DNA from: CAXBGS01 sp963975425
GTDB lineage: Bacteria; Planctomycetota; Planctomycetia; Pirellulales; Pirellulaceae
NCBI GenBank assembly: GCA_963975425.1
Contig: CAXBGS010000015.1
Span: 1-64,000 of the forward strand
Length of the DNA: 64,000 nt
Direction: 5' to 3'
Below the pieces are notes generated by a model. That model made no database searches and was not told where the DNA came from. It worked only from the letters and a program-made list of their open reading frames with translations. This document shows positions 47,266 through 56,402 of this stretch, in pieces (position 1 is the first letter of the stretch; the number at the start of each line of letters is the position of its first letter). The translations under genes and the position numbers were made by a program.

Positions 47266-47451
47266 GTGGACAACAAAAACACAACGGGTGAGACCTCACT
47301 CAATCGAGTGAACTGTCCCGAGTGCGACAAGCGAGTCGATGACCGGGCGGTTGCTTGCCCGAATTGCGGCGCCAAGATTTACGTCGAGCACCCCGGTGGC
47401 ATCACACCGACGCGGCATCGCCCGGAAAGCGGTGCGGGAACAGCCGAATAA
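47266..47451 (+). CDS. Small zinc-ribbon protein
   Basis: A 61-residue protein with a rubredoxin-like zinc ribbon: NCPECDKRVDDRAVACPNCGA, i.e. CPxC, 11 residues, CPNC. A disordered tail rich in Gly, Pro and Thr follows. GTG start with GAGG about 11 bases before. Similar tiny ribbons occur as free proteins or at the N-termini of membrane proteins. Function unknown. Confidence 0.65.
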   Translation: MDNKNTTGETSLNRVNCPECDKRVDDRAVACPNCGAKIYVEHPGGITPTRHRPESGAGTAE

Positions 47452-47596
47452 GTCGCCTACGACTTGGAACTTCGTTGCCGGTGAATTGATACGCTTGTCG
47501 CAGGGCGGGTAGGTCGTCGAACTCGATCGTCGAACTCTCATAGGGGACGGACGCTGCATCTGAGCGGCTAAACGCTGCCCGAAATCCGCGGGCTTG

Positions 47597-48682
47597 TTAG
47601 TCTCGATCGCCCAAATAGTCTTCGACGTACAGCATGCGAGTCATCGTCTTTGCGGCCGCAAGTATGGGCGAGGCGACGGCCGCGCCAATGAAACCAAAGA
47701 TCACGCCCATGATGGCTTGAAAGGCGATCAATAGCGCAGGCGGCAGCGACACCTGTTGTTGCTGAATCAATGGCGTAACGACATAGCTTTCGATGAGCTG
47801 CAATGCCATATAGCCGGCGACGACGGCGGCCACCGTGGTCGGACCTTGGGGCAGGGCGAACAGGATCGCCAGCACCAAGGAGACTGCGGCTCCGATATTT
47901 GGCACGAACGTCATGACGGCCGTGATGATTCCCAACGTGGCCGCCATCGGCACCCCGATGACCCACAGAATTAGAAACGCACCCAGGCCGGTGACGAGCA
48001 TCGATCCGAATCGACCGATCAGCCATCGCCAAAGCGTATCACTCACAGAAGAAAGCACTTCATCGGCTCGATTCCGCTTGTCGATTGGGACTAATTTGAC
48101 AACGCCTTTTCGATAGGAGTCCGGTGAAACGGCAATGAAGAGACCCACAAAGAAGATCAGCATACTGTTTACGACTAGTCCGAACGTCGTACGAAACAAC
48201 CGGCCAATCGTCGAAGCCGCTTGTTTCACAGGTTCGGGAACCTCGCTCAGGTCCATCGATTCTTTCGACGACTCGTCATCCTGTCTTTTTTGCGGACGTT
48301 GATCTTTGGGCGCGATCAATGCATCGGACAGGATCGGCGTGGACTCGACAGTCGAACGAACCGCAGGATACTTTTGCACCAGTTCCCTCAGCTGTGTCAC
48401 ACCCTCGTCGATTTTTGTTTCCGCTTTCGTGATCTGCGTATTGATTTGGACGAAGAAGAAAACAGTCGATCCCGCAATCGTTAACAACAACGTTAAGACG
48501 ACAATCGACAGCGATCCCCAGTACGGAAGTGCGAACCTGCTCTGCAATTGACGAGAGAGTTTGGTCAGGAATACGCCGAATAGAAGTGCCAGAAAGAGGA
48601 TCAAGACGATCTCCGCAGCCAGGACAAAGCCTGCCGCCAGTGCGATGAAGATGGCGGCAAAGATGGCGACGCGAATATTCAT
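47597..48682 (-). CDS. AI-2E family transporter (PerM/YdiK type)
   Basis: A 361-residue membrane protein of PF01594. Paired N-terminal helices (IRVAIFAAIFIALAAGFVLAAEIVLILFLALLFGVFLTKLS), a third helix and a periplasmic loop of about 130 residues are seen. The C-terminal helices carry the family motifs LILWVIGVPMAATLGIITAVMTFVPNIGAAVSLV and LQLIESYVVTPLIQQQQVSLPPALLI. Members export or exchange small molecules or ions (AI-2, Na+/H+); substrate not assignable. Confidence 0.9.
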   Translation of the reverse strand: MNIRVAIFAAIFIALAAGFVLAAEIVLILFLALLFGVFLTKLSRQLQSRFALPYWGSLSIVVLTLLLTIAGSTVFFFVQINTQITKAETKIDEGVTQLRELVQKYPAVRSTVESTPILSDALIAPKDQRPQKRQDDESSKESMDLSEVPEPVKQAASTIGRLFRTTFGLVVNSMLIFFVGLFIAVSPDSYRKGVVKLVPIDKRNRADEVLSSVSDTLWRWLIGRFGSMLVTGLGAFLILWVIGVPMAATLGIITAVMTFVPNIGAAVSLVLAILFALPQGPTTVAAVVAGYMALQLIESYVVTPLIQQQQVSLPPALLIAFQAIMGVIFGFIGAAVASPILAAAKTMTRMLYVEDYLGDRD

Positions 48683-49218
48683 GGATATTAGATGATCTCG
48701 ATAGTGGACAGCAGCGGATCATCGTTGCCCCTAATGGCAAACATGGCCCGGTTGACTGAAGGTAAGCAAGCCGTCAACGTCGCTAGGGTATGAACTCTAG
48801 CAGCCGTGAATGCGATAGCGACGAAGCGATGGCAAATTCAAAAGAAACCCGTTCCTTCGTACACCGCAAGTAGACGACCAGGAAAGCAAAGCCTGTGCCA
48901 CAGAACACTGCGGTGGGACACTGCCGTGACGCTTGTAGCATGCAAGCAGTGGGGTTGGTCGTCGAAAGATGGTGGATCGATAGCGACGCTACAACTGCAG
49001 AAGACAGTTGGATGCTGAGCCGTACTTTGCTAGATCGACGTCGGCTCTCTCGCTAAGAGTTTACGTAGTCCGCGTCCGCAAACCGAGTTTGAGAAACGGA
49101 CACGAAACGAGCGTACACGCATAGCGATGGAACGTTTGCGAATCGTCCTTCGCAAAACGTGCTTGCTGAACTATCTGTGACGGTGCATCTTGCGACTGAG
49201 AATTCTGGCAAACGGCGA
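48683..49218. other. intergenic, nothing identified
   Basis: 536 bases between the AI-2E gene start and the csrA stop. A 70-codon plus-strand frame at 48806-49018 is basic and low in family signals, so it is not called. Confidence 0.35.
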
Positions 49219-49482
49219 TCAGCCTGCTCGCGCGGTCAGCAATTCGGAGACGGAAGCGTTTCTGCGCCTGCCTTTCGAACGGCCGTCATCCACGCGGCAG
49301 GTCTGGACTTCCGGTTCGTCGTTCGCTTGAAACTTATCCGCGATCTCTTGCCGTTTGATGGAGATATGCGGCGGGGCATCGATACCGATGGTGACCCGAT
49401 TACCGGACGCTTTCGTGACAGTAATGACGACGTCGCCACCGATTACGATTTGCTCGCCGATTTTTCGTGATAGTACAAGCAT
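49219..49482 (-). CDS. csrA: Carbon storage regulator CsrA
   Basis: An 87-residue RNA-binding post-transcriptional regulator. MLVLSRKIGEQIVIGGDVVITVTKASGNRVTIGIDAP is the canonical beta-strand core with Arg6, and HISIKRQEI supplies the second RNA-contacting Arg. CsrA dimers bind GGA-containing leaders to repress or activate translation. This protein has a basic tail (GRSKGRRRNASV) about 25 residues beyond the usual 60. Solitary gene. Confidence 0.95.
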   Translation of the reverse strand: MLVLSRKIGEQIVIGGDVVITVTKASGNRVTIGIDAPPHISIKRQEIADKFQANDEPEVQTCRVDDGRSKGRRRNASVSELLTARAG

Positions 49483-50046
49483 CTTCTCGAATCCCTCGTG
49501 AATCTAACTGGTGAAATTGGATGAAAAACCTCATGTGAATCCAACAGTTAGCCGAGGATGCACTTGCTGTGCCAACTCCCGAACTCGCACCAGATTGCGC
49601 CAGTTTGGGTGGCTGGCGTAACTTGGGGCAAGACGGGCTGGATGATTCTCATCCGGGGTGTCCAATTTCAGTCCACTGGCCTTTGCATGCCGATCGTCCG
49701 TAAGAGCGAGCGTTCACAACAGGCTGCAATCCGTCGGTCATTCGAATTTTCCGGCCTGTTTGACCACCGATCGCCGCGAGGTGAGTACGATTCCAACGGC
49801 CTCGCTAAACGCCATTCAGCGGTACGTGATTTGCGTCTATCTGTATGTGGATCACGTTCGCAATCGCCGCTTACGTGTGGTCTACGGTTCATCACCAAAT
49901 CGACGATCGCGAACGGCGGCTAGTCGAATCTATCAATGGTGCGCCAAGCCGATCATAAGTTTTGGTTCTTTGAAACAACTCTCCAAGACAATGCAGCGGT
50001 TAAGTCCGCTTTGTCCGGTCTAATTCAACCCTCGAGACTATCACGA
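49483..50046. promoter_or_regulatory. divergent intergenic region
   Basis: 564 bases between divergent csrA and the PP2C gene. It should contain both promoters. No gene recognised. The reading frame of the PP2C gene runs upstream to 49936 but is not protein-like there. Confidence 0.35.
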
Positions 50047-50952
50047 ATGACGTTTCTTCCTGAATCGACAAGTGACGATTGCACATCGTCGGGCGCCGAA
50101 ATCGCTGGCGTCTCGGACATCGGACGCAGGCGAAAGGTAAATCAGGACCACTTTCTGATTGCAGATCTACATCGAACACTGACGATTCGATCCAGCAACG
50201 TTCCTCATGACGAATGCGAACAGTTGACCGGACGCGAGCCCGGTTTGTTGCTTGTTGTTGCGGACGGTATGGGTGGCCACAGCGGCGGCGAGGTGGCAAG
50301 TACGACCGCGATACAGTCGGCTGCACGCTATGTGTTGGACATGATGCACTGGTTCTTAAAGCTTTCCAACGACAAGGAGGAAGATTTTATCGATGAGTTG
50401 TCCGACTGCTTGAAGAATGTCCAAGAAGCCATTTGGTCCAAGAGCGTGCCGGATGCGGCGGGGCGAATGGGCACGACCGTCACGATGGCTTACATAATTG
50501 GCAGCAAACTCTACATCGTGCATGCGGGAGACAGTCGAGCCTATCTATTTCGGGATGGTCAACTGAAGCAGTTGACGACCGATCACACCATGGCTCAGCG
50601 GCTCGTCGAGGATGGAGCATTGTCGCAGGAAGATGCCGAAACGTCGCGGTGGCGACACGTTTTATGGAACTGCGTTGGTGGGTGCGATAACGTCGTTCAG
50701 CCGGAAGTCACCAAGGTAAACCTGCGAGAGCACGACGCACTGCTGCTATGCAGTGACGGATTGACTGGTATGGTGCCCGACGATGAGATCGTGGATGTGT
50801 TGAGCGATCAAACATCGTGTCGGGAAAAAGCCGAAGCGTTGGTCCAGAAGGCCAACGCTGCTGGGGGCAACGATAATATCACGGTGGTGGTCGGCAATTC
50901 GCTGATTGACAGCCGATCCGACAAAGGGTTGCGTGATACTGATGCTTTTTAA
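50047..50952 (+). CDS. PP2C-type serine/threonine phosphatase
   Basis: 301 residues from an ATG at 50047, where the PP2C fold begins. Metal and catalytic motifs are complete: GVSDIGRRRKVNQDHFLI, VVADGMGGHSGGEVAS, GTTVTMAYI, HAGDSRAYLFRDG, LLCSDGLTGMV and GGNDNITVVVG. It would reverse Ser/Thr phosphorylation by Hanks-type kinases, which are abundant in planctomycetes. No cognate kinase lies in the window. Cytoplasmic, no membrane segment. Confidence 0.92.
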   Translation: MTFLPESTSDDCTSSGAEIAGVSDIGRRRKVNQDHFLIADLHRTLTIRSSNVPHDECEQLTGREPGLLLVVADGMGGHSGGEVASTTAIQSAARYVLDMMHWFLKLSNDKEEDFIDELSDCLKNVQEAIWSKSVPDAAGRMGTTVTMAYIIGSKLYIVHAGDSRAYLFRDGQLKQLTTDHTMAQRLVEDGALSQEDAETSRWRHVLWNCVGGCDNVVQPEVTKVNLREHDALLLCSDGLTGMVPDDEIVDVLSDQTSCREKAEALVQKANAAGGNDNITVVVGNSLIDSRSDKGLRDTDAF

Positions 50953-51163
50953 TTCGGCCGATTGCCGCAGAGAATGCGAATGGGATCCTGCGGCGAGTTT
51001 ATATCAAGCCGGGATTTGTTTCGCACCGCAACCATAACGCAATGCCGAGGGGGCGATCGCGGGCTGTGAAAATGGTGGTTGAATCACCGTCTAATTCTTT
51101 CACCCGCCATGAGCGTAAAGTCTTGCCGAACTCGTTTCAGTGTTTTCGGTAAGAATGTCCGTG

Positions 51164-51364
51164 CTAAAGAAACCAAATTCCCAGCGTGATCGCTAGGGTC
51201 ACGACGCCAAGGATCGCGATGTAGGTGAGTGCGACAACGGCAAAGGGTGCTCCGGGTACTTTCCGGCCCAGTGGATCATCCCCGGTCTTTCGTTTCGCTT
51301 CATCCGCTCTGTCAACACTAGACGTGCTTTCGGTTGGTTGCGTATAGGGTTTCGTCGTTTGCAT
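51164..51364 (-). CDS. Small tail-anchored membrane protein, unknown
   Basis: A 66-residue protein with a hydrophilic N-terminal half (DRADEAKRKTGDDPLGRKVPGAPF) and one C-terminal membrane helix (AVVALTYIAILGVVTLAITLGIWFL). AAGGA lies 8 bases upstream of the ATG. No recognised family. It lies among small stress-type membrane proteins (DUF1328 next door). Confidence 0.65.
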   Translation of the reverse strand: MQTTKPYTQPTESTSSVDRADEAKRKTGDDPLGRKVPGAPFAVVALTYIAILGVVTLAITLGIWFL

Positions 51365-51468
51365 GGTTCAGTCCTTATTTTGAAATCGCGGCTAGTATGG
51401 AACCCTCCACATCCGCGAGGTTGCTCTTGGTTTCGCGAGCGTCTGCTCGCTGGTTCGTCGGACGCCGA

Positions 51469-51639
51469 CTAGACGCCACGTCCTCGAAATGCGTTTGCGA
51501 CAAGGCTAAGAATGAACAACACGAGGAAGACGAAGAACAAGATCTTTGCAATCCCAGCGGCTCCGGCAGCAACGCCACCAAATCCTAAGACGGCGGCGAT
51601 CAGTGCGATCACGAAAAAGACGGCGGCGTAATAAAGCAT
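51469..51639 (-). CDS. DUF1328 (YtjA-like) small membrane protein
   Basis: 56 residues from an ATG at 51639: MLYYAAVFFVIALIAAVLGFGGVAAGAAGIAKILFFVF, then LFILSLVANAFRGRGV. This is the complete DUF1328 family with two helices. The longer frame to 51729 is rejected because family members start with MLxxA and a GGAGTC site precedes 51639. Usually induced by osmotic or oxidative stress in other bacteria; function unknown. Confidence 0.9.
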   Translation of the reverse strand: MLYYAAVFFVIALIAAVLGFGGVAAGAAGIAKILFFVFLVLFILSLVANAFRGRGV

Positions 51640-52253
51640 GGCTGGGACTCCGGTAACGGTTGGATGGTGAACTGCATGCGAGGCACTTCCTCGCATGGCC
51701 CTGGACAACCAACGCACAACCCGTGCCAAGTCCCCGAAATGACGTCGTCGCTATCTTTTTGTGGTGCGATTGCTTAATCAACGCTCAGTGCGAACGTAAA
51801 ACGCCCAATGTCCTGTCCAGCGCGATTGTCACGGCCCGGCGATTTCCCTGCGTAAGCATTACGGTGTGCTTGCTGGTCACTCTGCGTTGTTAACCCTGCG
51901 TTATTAACTCTGTCTTGTTAGCTCTGTGTTGTTATTCGTCCCCAGGCTTAACGATGGCACACCGGTTGCATCGATTTCATGAATTCATAGGGTTGCGTTG
52001 CGGATGCGATCGCACGGCAGTTGGATTCGCAACACAGTCAGCGCTGTGCGTGAACGTATCGCAGCTGGACGAAACTGCCGGGCAAAGAGGTCTGAACATC
52101 TCCAGGCGATTCGATCGGCGAGTTCCGAGTATGTTTTAGAGGACGCCTGGTTTTACGGATTGCTGCATTTTCGAATGATCGGGATGCCGGGCCATTAATC
52201 CGTCCGATGATGCGATTGAGTTCCCACAACGGACTACAAATAGGAGTTAAATC
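51640..52253. promoter_or_regulatory. divergent intergenic region with tandem repeats
   Basis: 614 bases between the divergent DUF1328 and phosphodiesterase genes. The only distinct structure is a run of four degenerate 14-bp repeats at 51880-51936 (separate entry). No gene is supported. Confidence 0.45.
51880..51936 (+). repeat. four degenerate 14-bp tandem repeats
   Basis: Four adjacent units read CTCTGCGTTGTTAAC, CCTGCGTTATTAA, CTCTGTCTTGTTAG and CTCTGTGTTGTTATT, consensus CTCTGYSTTGTTA. They lie between two divergent genes and may be regulator binding sites or simple slippage. Confidence 0.75.
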
Positions 52254-53846
52254 ATGAAGCGGACCGTCCTCTTTGTCGTCGACGCGCTTTCGGAAGATAT
52301 CGTTAGCGAGTGGATTGGCAATGCAAAGCTTCCCTCGATCCAAACAATGCTTCGACTTGGCGGTAAGCTGCGTCCGTGTACGTCGATTTTTCCTTCGATC
52401 ACGCCGGCCGCAACCTGTTCGATTGCGACGGGTCATTATCCCGCGGGTCACGGAATCGAGGGTGCTTGTTGGTACGATGCAGACAACAACGACTCTGCGT
52501 ATTTCGGTGACGATATCAAGTTAGCCATGCAAGAAGGCTTGCATGAGTATCTTGTCGATTTCGGCGATCGAATGAACTACGAGCGTTTGCAGGTGCCCTT
52601 GGTATACGAACACTTTCATCAGCACGGTACGGAATCGGCATGTATCAATTACATGTGGTTTCGTGGGCCACATGTTCATTCGCGATCAACCCCATTGACT
52701 CTGCGATTGGTTGCCGGCGGGTTGGTGACCGATGTTCGCGGTCCTAAGTTCTTAAAGCTTGGCGACTTCGTGCACAGCCTGCCGGACGACGCGAAAGACG
52801 TTGCCGGAATGCAAACCGGGTTACTCAACCGTTATGGTTTCAATGACGAGACGACTGCGGCCGTCATGATGTCGTTGGCCAAATCGGATTCCTTGCCAGC
52901 GTTCTCTCTGGCTTATTTCCCGTTAAACGACGACGTCGGGCACAGTGACGGTTTGCATCATGCCGCAAGTGTCTGTGTCGAAGCGTTTGATGAGTTCTTA
53001 GGTGAATTCGTTGAAGCGATCGGCGGTTGGGAATTGGTAGGGTCGGAATATTCGTTCCTGATCGTTGGTGACCACAGCCAGACCGAGTGGATCGACAAAA
53101 CGCCCAGGCAGGTCGAGCTGGATAAGGTGTTTGAGGATTTTAAGCGTGCCGACACCGCTGCGGGATTCGTCGATGATGACGAACTGCTAATCGGTCCCAA
53201 CATGCGAGCCGCCGCAGTCTACTTGTCTAAGCATTGCAAACGTTCGCTGGACGAGATCGCCCAACTTGCCATTGAGCACGACGGAATCGATCAAGCGATC
53301 CACCGGCAACGGGACGAGCACGACGGCAACGCCTGGACGATCCGGACAAAGGATCGCGGTCGATTAACGTTTTACCGGGCAAACGAATCGGATGCCGATT
53401 CGCCTGAAGTGGTCCGAGACCGTTACGGTAATTTCTGGAAAGTTCGCGGCGATCTCGCTGCCCTTGACCTGACCCGAGGGCCTGATGGCGAATTGATCGA
53501 CGGCAATTATCCGAATCCGCTTGAGCGGATCGAAGGCGCGTTCCCGAGCGGTTCTTCGCCTGTCTGGTTAACTGCCCAGCCCGATTCGGAATTTGTGATC
53601 GTCGAGTCATCCTCGCACGGTGCCGGCAGCCATGGATCACTGAACCTTGCGGACTCGAAAGCCGCCTTGCTGACTTCACGCGACATCAACACAGATCAGT
53701 TACCCGCTCCCGAGTCGCCGAGGATCGTCGATGTCATGGACCTTTGTTTGGCATCGCTCGGTGCGAAAAGAATCGAGACGAAAGCGAAGGATCCGATGTT
53801 TACACCCGATGGCGCGGACTCGGCGGTCGAACTTGCGACAGAGTGA
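52254..53846 (+). CDS. Alkaline-phosphatase-superfamily phosphodiesterase
   Basis: A 530-residue type I phosphodiesterase/nucleotide pyrophosphatase-like protein. RTVLFVVDALSEDI gives the first metal Asp, and PSITPAATCSIATGHYPAGHGIEG holds the nucleophile position (Thr/Ser). DDVGHSDG and VGDHSQTEW supply further metal ligands. AGGAG lies about 8 bases upstream of the ATG. There is no signal peptide, so it appears cytoplasmic, unlike most relatives. Substrate unknown (phosphodiester, pyrophosphate or phosphonate). Confidence 0.88.
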   Translation: MKRTVLFVVDALSEDIVSEWIGNAKLPSIQTMLRLGGKLRPCTSIFPSITPAATCSIATGHYPAGHGIEGACWYDADNNDSAYFGDDIKLAMQEGLHEYLVDFGDRMNYERLQVPLVYEHFHQHGTESACINYMWFRGPHVHSRSTPLTLRLVAGGLVTDVRGPKFLKLGDFVHSLPDDAKDVAGMQTGLLNRYGFNDETTAAVMMSLAKSDSLPAFSLAYFPLNDDVGHSDGLHHAASVCVEAFDEFLGEFVEAIGGWELVGSEYSFLIVGDHSQTEWIDKTPRQVELDKVFEDFKRADTAAGFVDDDELLIGPNMRAAAVYLSKHCKRSLDEIAQLAIEHDGIDQAIHRQRDEHDGNAWTIRTKDRGRLTFYRANESDADSPEVVRDRYGNFWKVRGDLAALDLTRGPDGELIDGNYPNPLERIEGAFPSGSSPVWLTAQPDSEFVIVESSSHGAGSHGSLNLADSKAALLTSRDINTDQLPAPESPRIVDVMDLCLASLGAKRIETKAKDPMFTPDGADSAVELATE

Positions 53847-53922
53847 ATTAAAACTCGATAGTCTTGTCCCGCTGATAATCTGCTTTACGGACGACACTTG
53901 GTTATCTTTATCTTCGGCAAAT

Positions 53923-53990
53923 GAAACGCATCGGGAATCCCGCGTTTCTGCTGCATTCTTGCCTGGGGCATTTCGCCCCGTCGGGGAAAT
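53923..53990. promoter_or_regulatory. two inverted repeats, possible activator-binding (UAS) sites
   Basis: An inverted repeat with arms GAAACGC/GCGTTTC and inner GGGA/TCCC lies at 53923-53948. A second, ATTTCGCCCC/GGGGAAAT, is at 53970-53990. They lie 63-130 bases upstream of the -24 box at 54053, the usual distance for dimers of an NtrC-type activator. The function is inferred from position. Confidence 0.5.
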
Positions 53991-54052
53991 CTGACTCGCA
54001 GTCCCTGTAACCCATGGTCCAAAAACCTCGGTAAATGCCGTGTTTCGGCGTT

Positions 54053-54067
54053 TGGCACAACTCGTGC
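54053..54067 (+). promoter_or_regulatory. sigma-54 promoter (-24/-12)
   Basis: TGGCAC, five bases, GTGC: 14 of the conserved positions with exact GG-to-GC spacing match the sigma-54 consensus (TGGCAC-N5-TTGC), with one mismatch in the -12 half. It points at the small gene at 54141 and htrA at 54388. An NtrC-type activator is encoded 3.7 kb downstream. Confidence 0.7.
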
Positions 54068-54140
54068 GTTACAGGCAAGTCACGCCAAGATTTCCGCACG
54101 GTGTGGAATTTGGTGGTTCCACGTTTGAAGGGAGCATGGC

Positions 54141-54344
54141 GTGACAGACTCACCTCTTCGAGATGGTCGCGAACCATCCGATCCAACGCCCGAACAGATC
54201 CGCAAGCGAGCAGCCGAGGTTCGTTCAGGCTGGAGTAGTCGTGTTCTTAAACGACGACGAGTCGAGGACGAACCGACATGGAATCCGCCGCTCGTGATGA
54301 TGATCGAGATTGTTCGCGAAATGAATATCCGTCATCAGGCATGA
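54141..54344 (+). CDS. Small conserved-type protein upstream of htrA
   Basis: A 67-residue hydrophilic protein with GTG start and a GAAGGGAG site upstream. PTPEQIRKRAAEVRSGWSSR is followed by WNPPLVMMIEIVREM, a layout seen in small planctomycete proteins of unknown function (PTPEEI...R..W plus WxPP). It lies between a sigma-54 promoter and htrA, 43 bases before the latter, so it is probably the first gene of that transcript. Confidence 0.65.
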   Translation: MTDSPLRDGREPSDPTPEQIRKRAAEVRSGWSSRVLKRRRVEDEPTWNPPLVMMIEIVREMNIRHQA

Positions 54345-54387
54345 CCGACGCGTCTGAATGATCGAAAAATTGTTACAAGGAAATTAG

Positions 54388-55953
54388 ATGATGAAACAAA
54401 AGAGTTTAAGGAATTGGTCTTCCGCAGCGGTCGTCGCGGCCGCAATCGCGGTGACGACAATGGGTGCGGCCTGGGTCAAGGCTGACGGATCTGCAAAACG
54501 TCCCATGGCGAACCTTTCGCCATCCCAAATCGAAGCGATTGAATCCGCAAACAGTCTCTCGAGCGCTTTTCGCACGGTCGCTAATGAGCTGTTGCCGTCG
54601 GTGGTTGCAATAGAAAATCGCCCAGCGGTCGCGTGGAATACGAAGTCTCACGCGATGCCTTCGGCAGATGGATTCGTTGAAAATCCCTTCAAGGGCACAC
54701 CCTTTGAAGACATGTTCAAGGGTTACAAATTTCAGCAGCCGCCGGATCTGCAGAAGCCACTGCGTCCAGGTGAAAATCATCGCAGTCCACGTCCGTCACC
54801 ACGGGGTGGAATTGGTTCCGGTGTGATCATCGATGCCAAAGGGATCATCCTGACCAACAATCATGTGGTTGCCGGTGGCGGCGAAGTAACGGTCCGAACT
54901 CAGGACGGCAGCGAATACGTTGCAACAAATGTATGGACGGACCCAAAAACTGACCTAGCCGTCGTCCAGATCGAAACCACCGACGACCTGGTGGCTGCCG
55001 CACTTGGTGACAGCGACGATGTGTCGATCGGCGACTGGGTGATCGCTCTTGGACAACCGTTCGGTCTCGAAAGTACCGTGACGGCAGGAATCATCAGCGC
55101 GAAGCATCGTGGTATTGGCATCACGGCACGCGAGAATTTCTTGCAAACCGACGCGGCGATCAATCCAGGCAACAGTGGCGGCCCTCTAGTGAATCTGCGC
55201 GGTGAAGTCGTGGGCATCAACACAGCGATTCAATCGCGCAGCGGTGGCAACGAGGGAATCGGTTTCGCAATTCCGTCAAATTTGGCACGTTGGGTTGGTG
55301 ACCAATTGGTTTCCTCCGGAACCGTCAAGCGTGCTTATCTTGGTGTCGGGATCCAGCCGGTGTCGCAGGAATTGGCCAGGCAGCTTGCGGTCAAACCTCG
55401 CGGCGGCGTTGTCGTGACGGAGGTCTATCCTGACACGCCCGCCGATGCGGCCGGGCTGAAACCCGGCGACGTCATTGTGCGATTCGGCAGTACCACAACC
55501 GCGACGCCGCAGTCGTTGCAGTTGGCGGTCGAACGGTCACCGATTGGGGATCCACTGGTGATCCACGTCGTACGAGACGGCAAACCGATCGAGTTGGAAT
55601 ACGTGGCCGCCGAGCAGCCGACCGATTTCGCGGTCAAAGTTGACGACAAGCCTGCCGCAACCGGTAAGCGGATGCAGGGCTTGGGGCTCGAAATCTCGCC
55701 CCTGGATAGCGACGTGGCTGATCAATTGGGGATGGCAAATGTCGAGGGCGTTGTGGTGACATCGGTACGCGATGACAGTTCGGCTGCCGAAGCGGGAATC
55801 GCACCGGGAATGGTGATCGTGCAAGTGAACCGAGAACCGGTCACGACGGTCGACGAGTTTGAATCGGCTTTGAAGAAGAGCAAGGACTCCGATCGTGGAA
55901 CCCTGCTGTTAGTGAAGTCTGACTCTGGCACCAAGTTTGTCGTGGTCAAATAG
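54388..55953 (+). CDS. HtrA/DegP-family periplasmic serine protease
   Basis: A 521-residue protein: signal peptide (about residues 10-33), trypsin-like domain and two PDZ domains. The catalytic triad is His159 (TNNHVV), Asp189 (KTDLAVV) and Ser263 (NPGNSGGPLV). The PDZ domains start at about residues 310 (YLGVGIQPVSQEL) and 425 (GLEISPLDSDVADQLGM). A Pro/Arg-rich linker precedes the protease domain. AAGGAA lies upstream of the ATG. It degrades or refolds misfolded envelope proteins. A sigma-54 promoter upstream and a kinase/NtrC regulator downstream suggest stress-induced control. A strong terminator follows. Confidence 0.94.
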   Translation: MMKQKSLRNWSSAAVVAAAIAVTTMGAAWVKADGSAKRPMANLSPSQIEAIESANSLSSAFRTVANELLPSVVAIENRPAVAWNTKSHAMPSADGFVENPFKGTPFEDMFKGYKFQQPPDLQKPLRPGENHRSPRPSPRGGIGSGVIIDAKGIILTNNHVVAGGGEVTVRTQDGSEYVATNVWTDPKTDLAVVQIETTDDLVAAALGDSDDVSIGDWVIALGQPFGLESTVTAGIISAKHRGIGITARENFLQTDAAINPGNSGGPLVNLRGEVVGINTAIQSRSGGNEGIGFAIPSNLARWVGDQLVSSGTVKRAYLGVGIQPVSQELARQLAVKPRGGVVVTEVYPDTPADAAGLKPGDVIVRFGSTTTATPQSLQLAVERSPIGDPLVIHVVRDGKPIELEYVAAEQPTDFAVKVDDKPAATGKRMQGLGLEISPLDSDVADQLGMANVEGVVVTSVRDDSSAAEAGIAPGMVIVQVNREPVTTVDEFESALKKSKDSDRGTLLLVKSDSGTKFVVVK

Positions 55954-55967
55954 TCTTCCGTGTTGTG

Positions 55968-56011
55968 GAACCGCCTTTCGCGCTTCGCCGCGAAAGGCGG
56001 TTCTTTTCTTC
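55968..56011 (+). terminator. strong intrinsic terminator after htrA
   Basis: A perfect 15-bp stem (GAACCGCCTTTCGCG with CGCGAAAGGCGGTTC) and 6-base loop, followed by TTTTCTT, starts 15 bases after the htrA stop codon. It should separate htrA from the downstream kinase transcript. Confidence 0.92.
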
Positions 56012-56402
56012 AAGCGGCGCTCTCGGAGTGTCGCTTGCTCTCGTATTGTCGCTGCGAATCAGTAAAGGTCGGATCCCGACTGGCTGCGTTTTGCCGACGT
56101 ATCGGCAGCCCATGAATGCGAATTCACGCCATCGAAAGGCATGACACGCATACAATGACCAAGCGATGCTGAGCTCAATAGATAATGTTGCCATTTTTTA
56201 TCCTCGCCGCGGCAGAGTACGACCGACGTATTCGCAGCGTAGCCGGTTGGTCGTTCGATGAGGTTGGCGAGCAGACCTGCATCGGTTAGATAAATCAGCA
56301 AATGCCTCGAAATGCCTTTCCGCGGCACATCGAGAAGACTTAACCCCGTCGTTTGGCGGGTAAATCAAAGAGCAAATTTGGAATAACAACGGGTGACGGC
56401 CG
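56012..56402. promoter_or_regulatory. upstream region of the two-component genes
   Basis: 390 bases between the htrA terminator and the kinase gene. It must hold the kinase promoter. No sigma-54 consensus with correct spacing was seen. Minus-strand frames here are not protein-like. Confidence 0.35.

Noticed and set aside
53961..53991. GGGGC-ATTTC-GCCCC hairpin as a terminator for the phosphodiesterase gene
   Set aside because: No T-run follows; its position upstream of the sigma-54 promoter fits a binding site better.
56059..56328. 89-codon minus-strand frame between htrA and the kinase gene
   Set aside because: No family signal and no ribosome site; overlaps other equally open frames.
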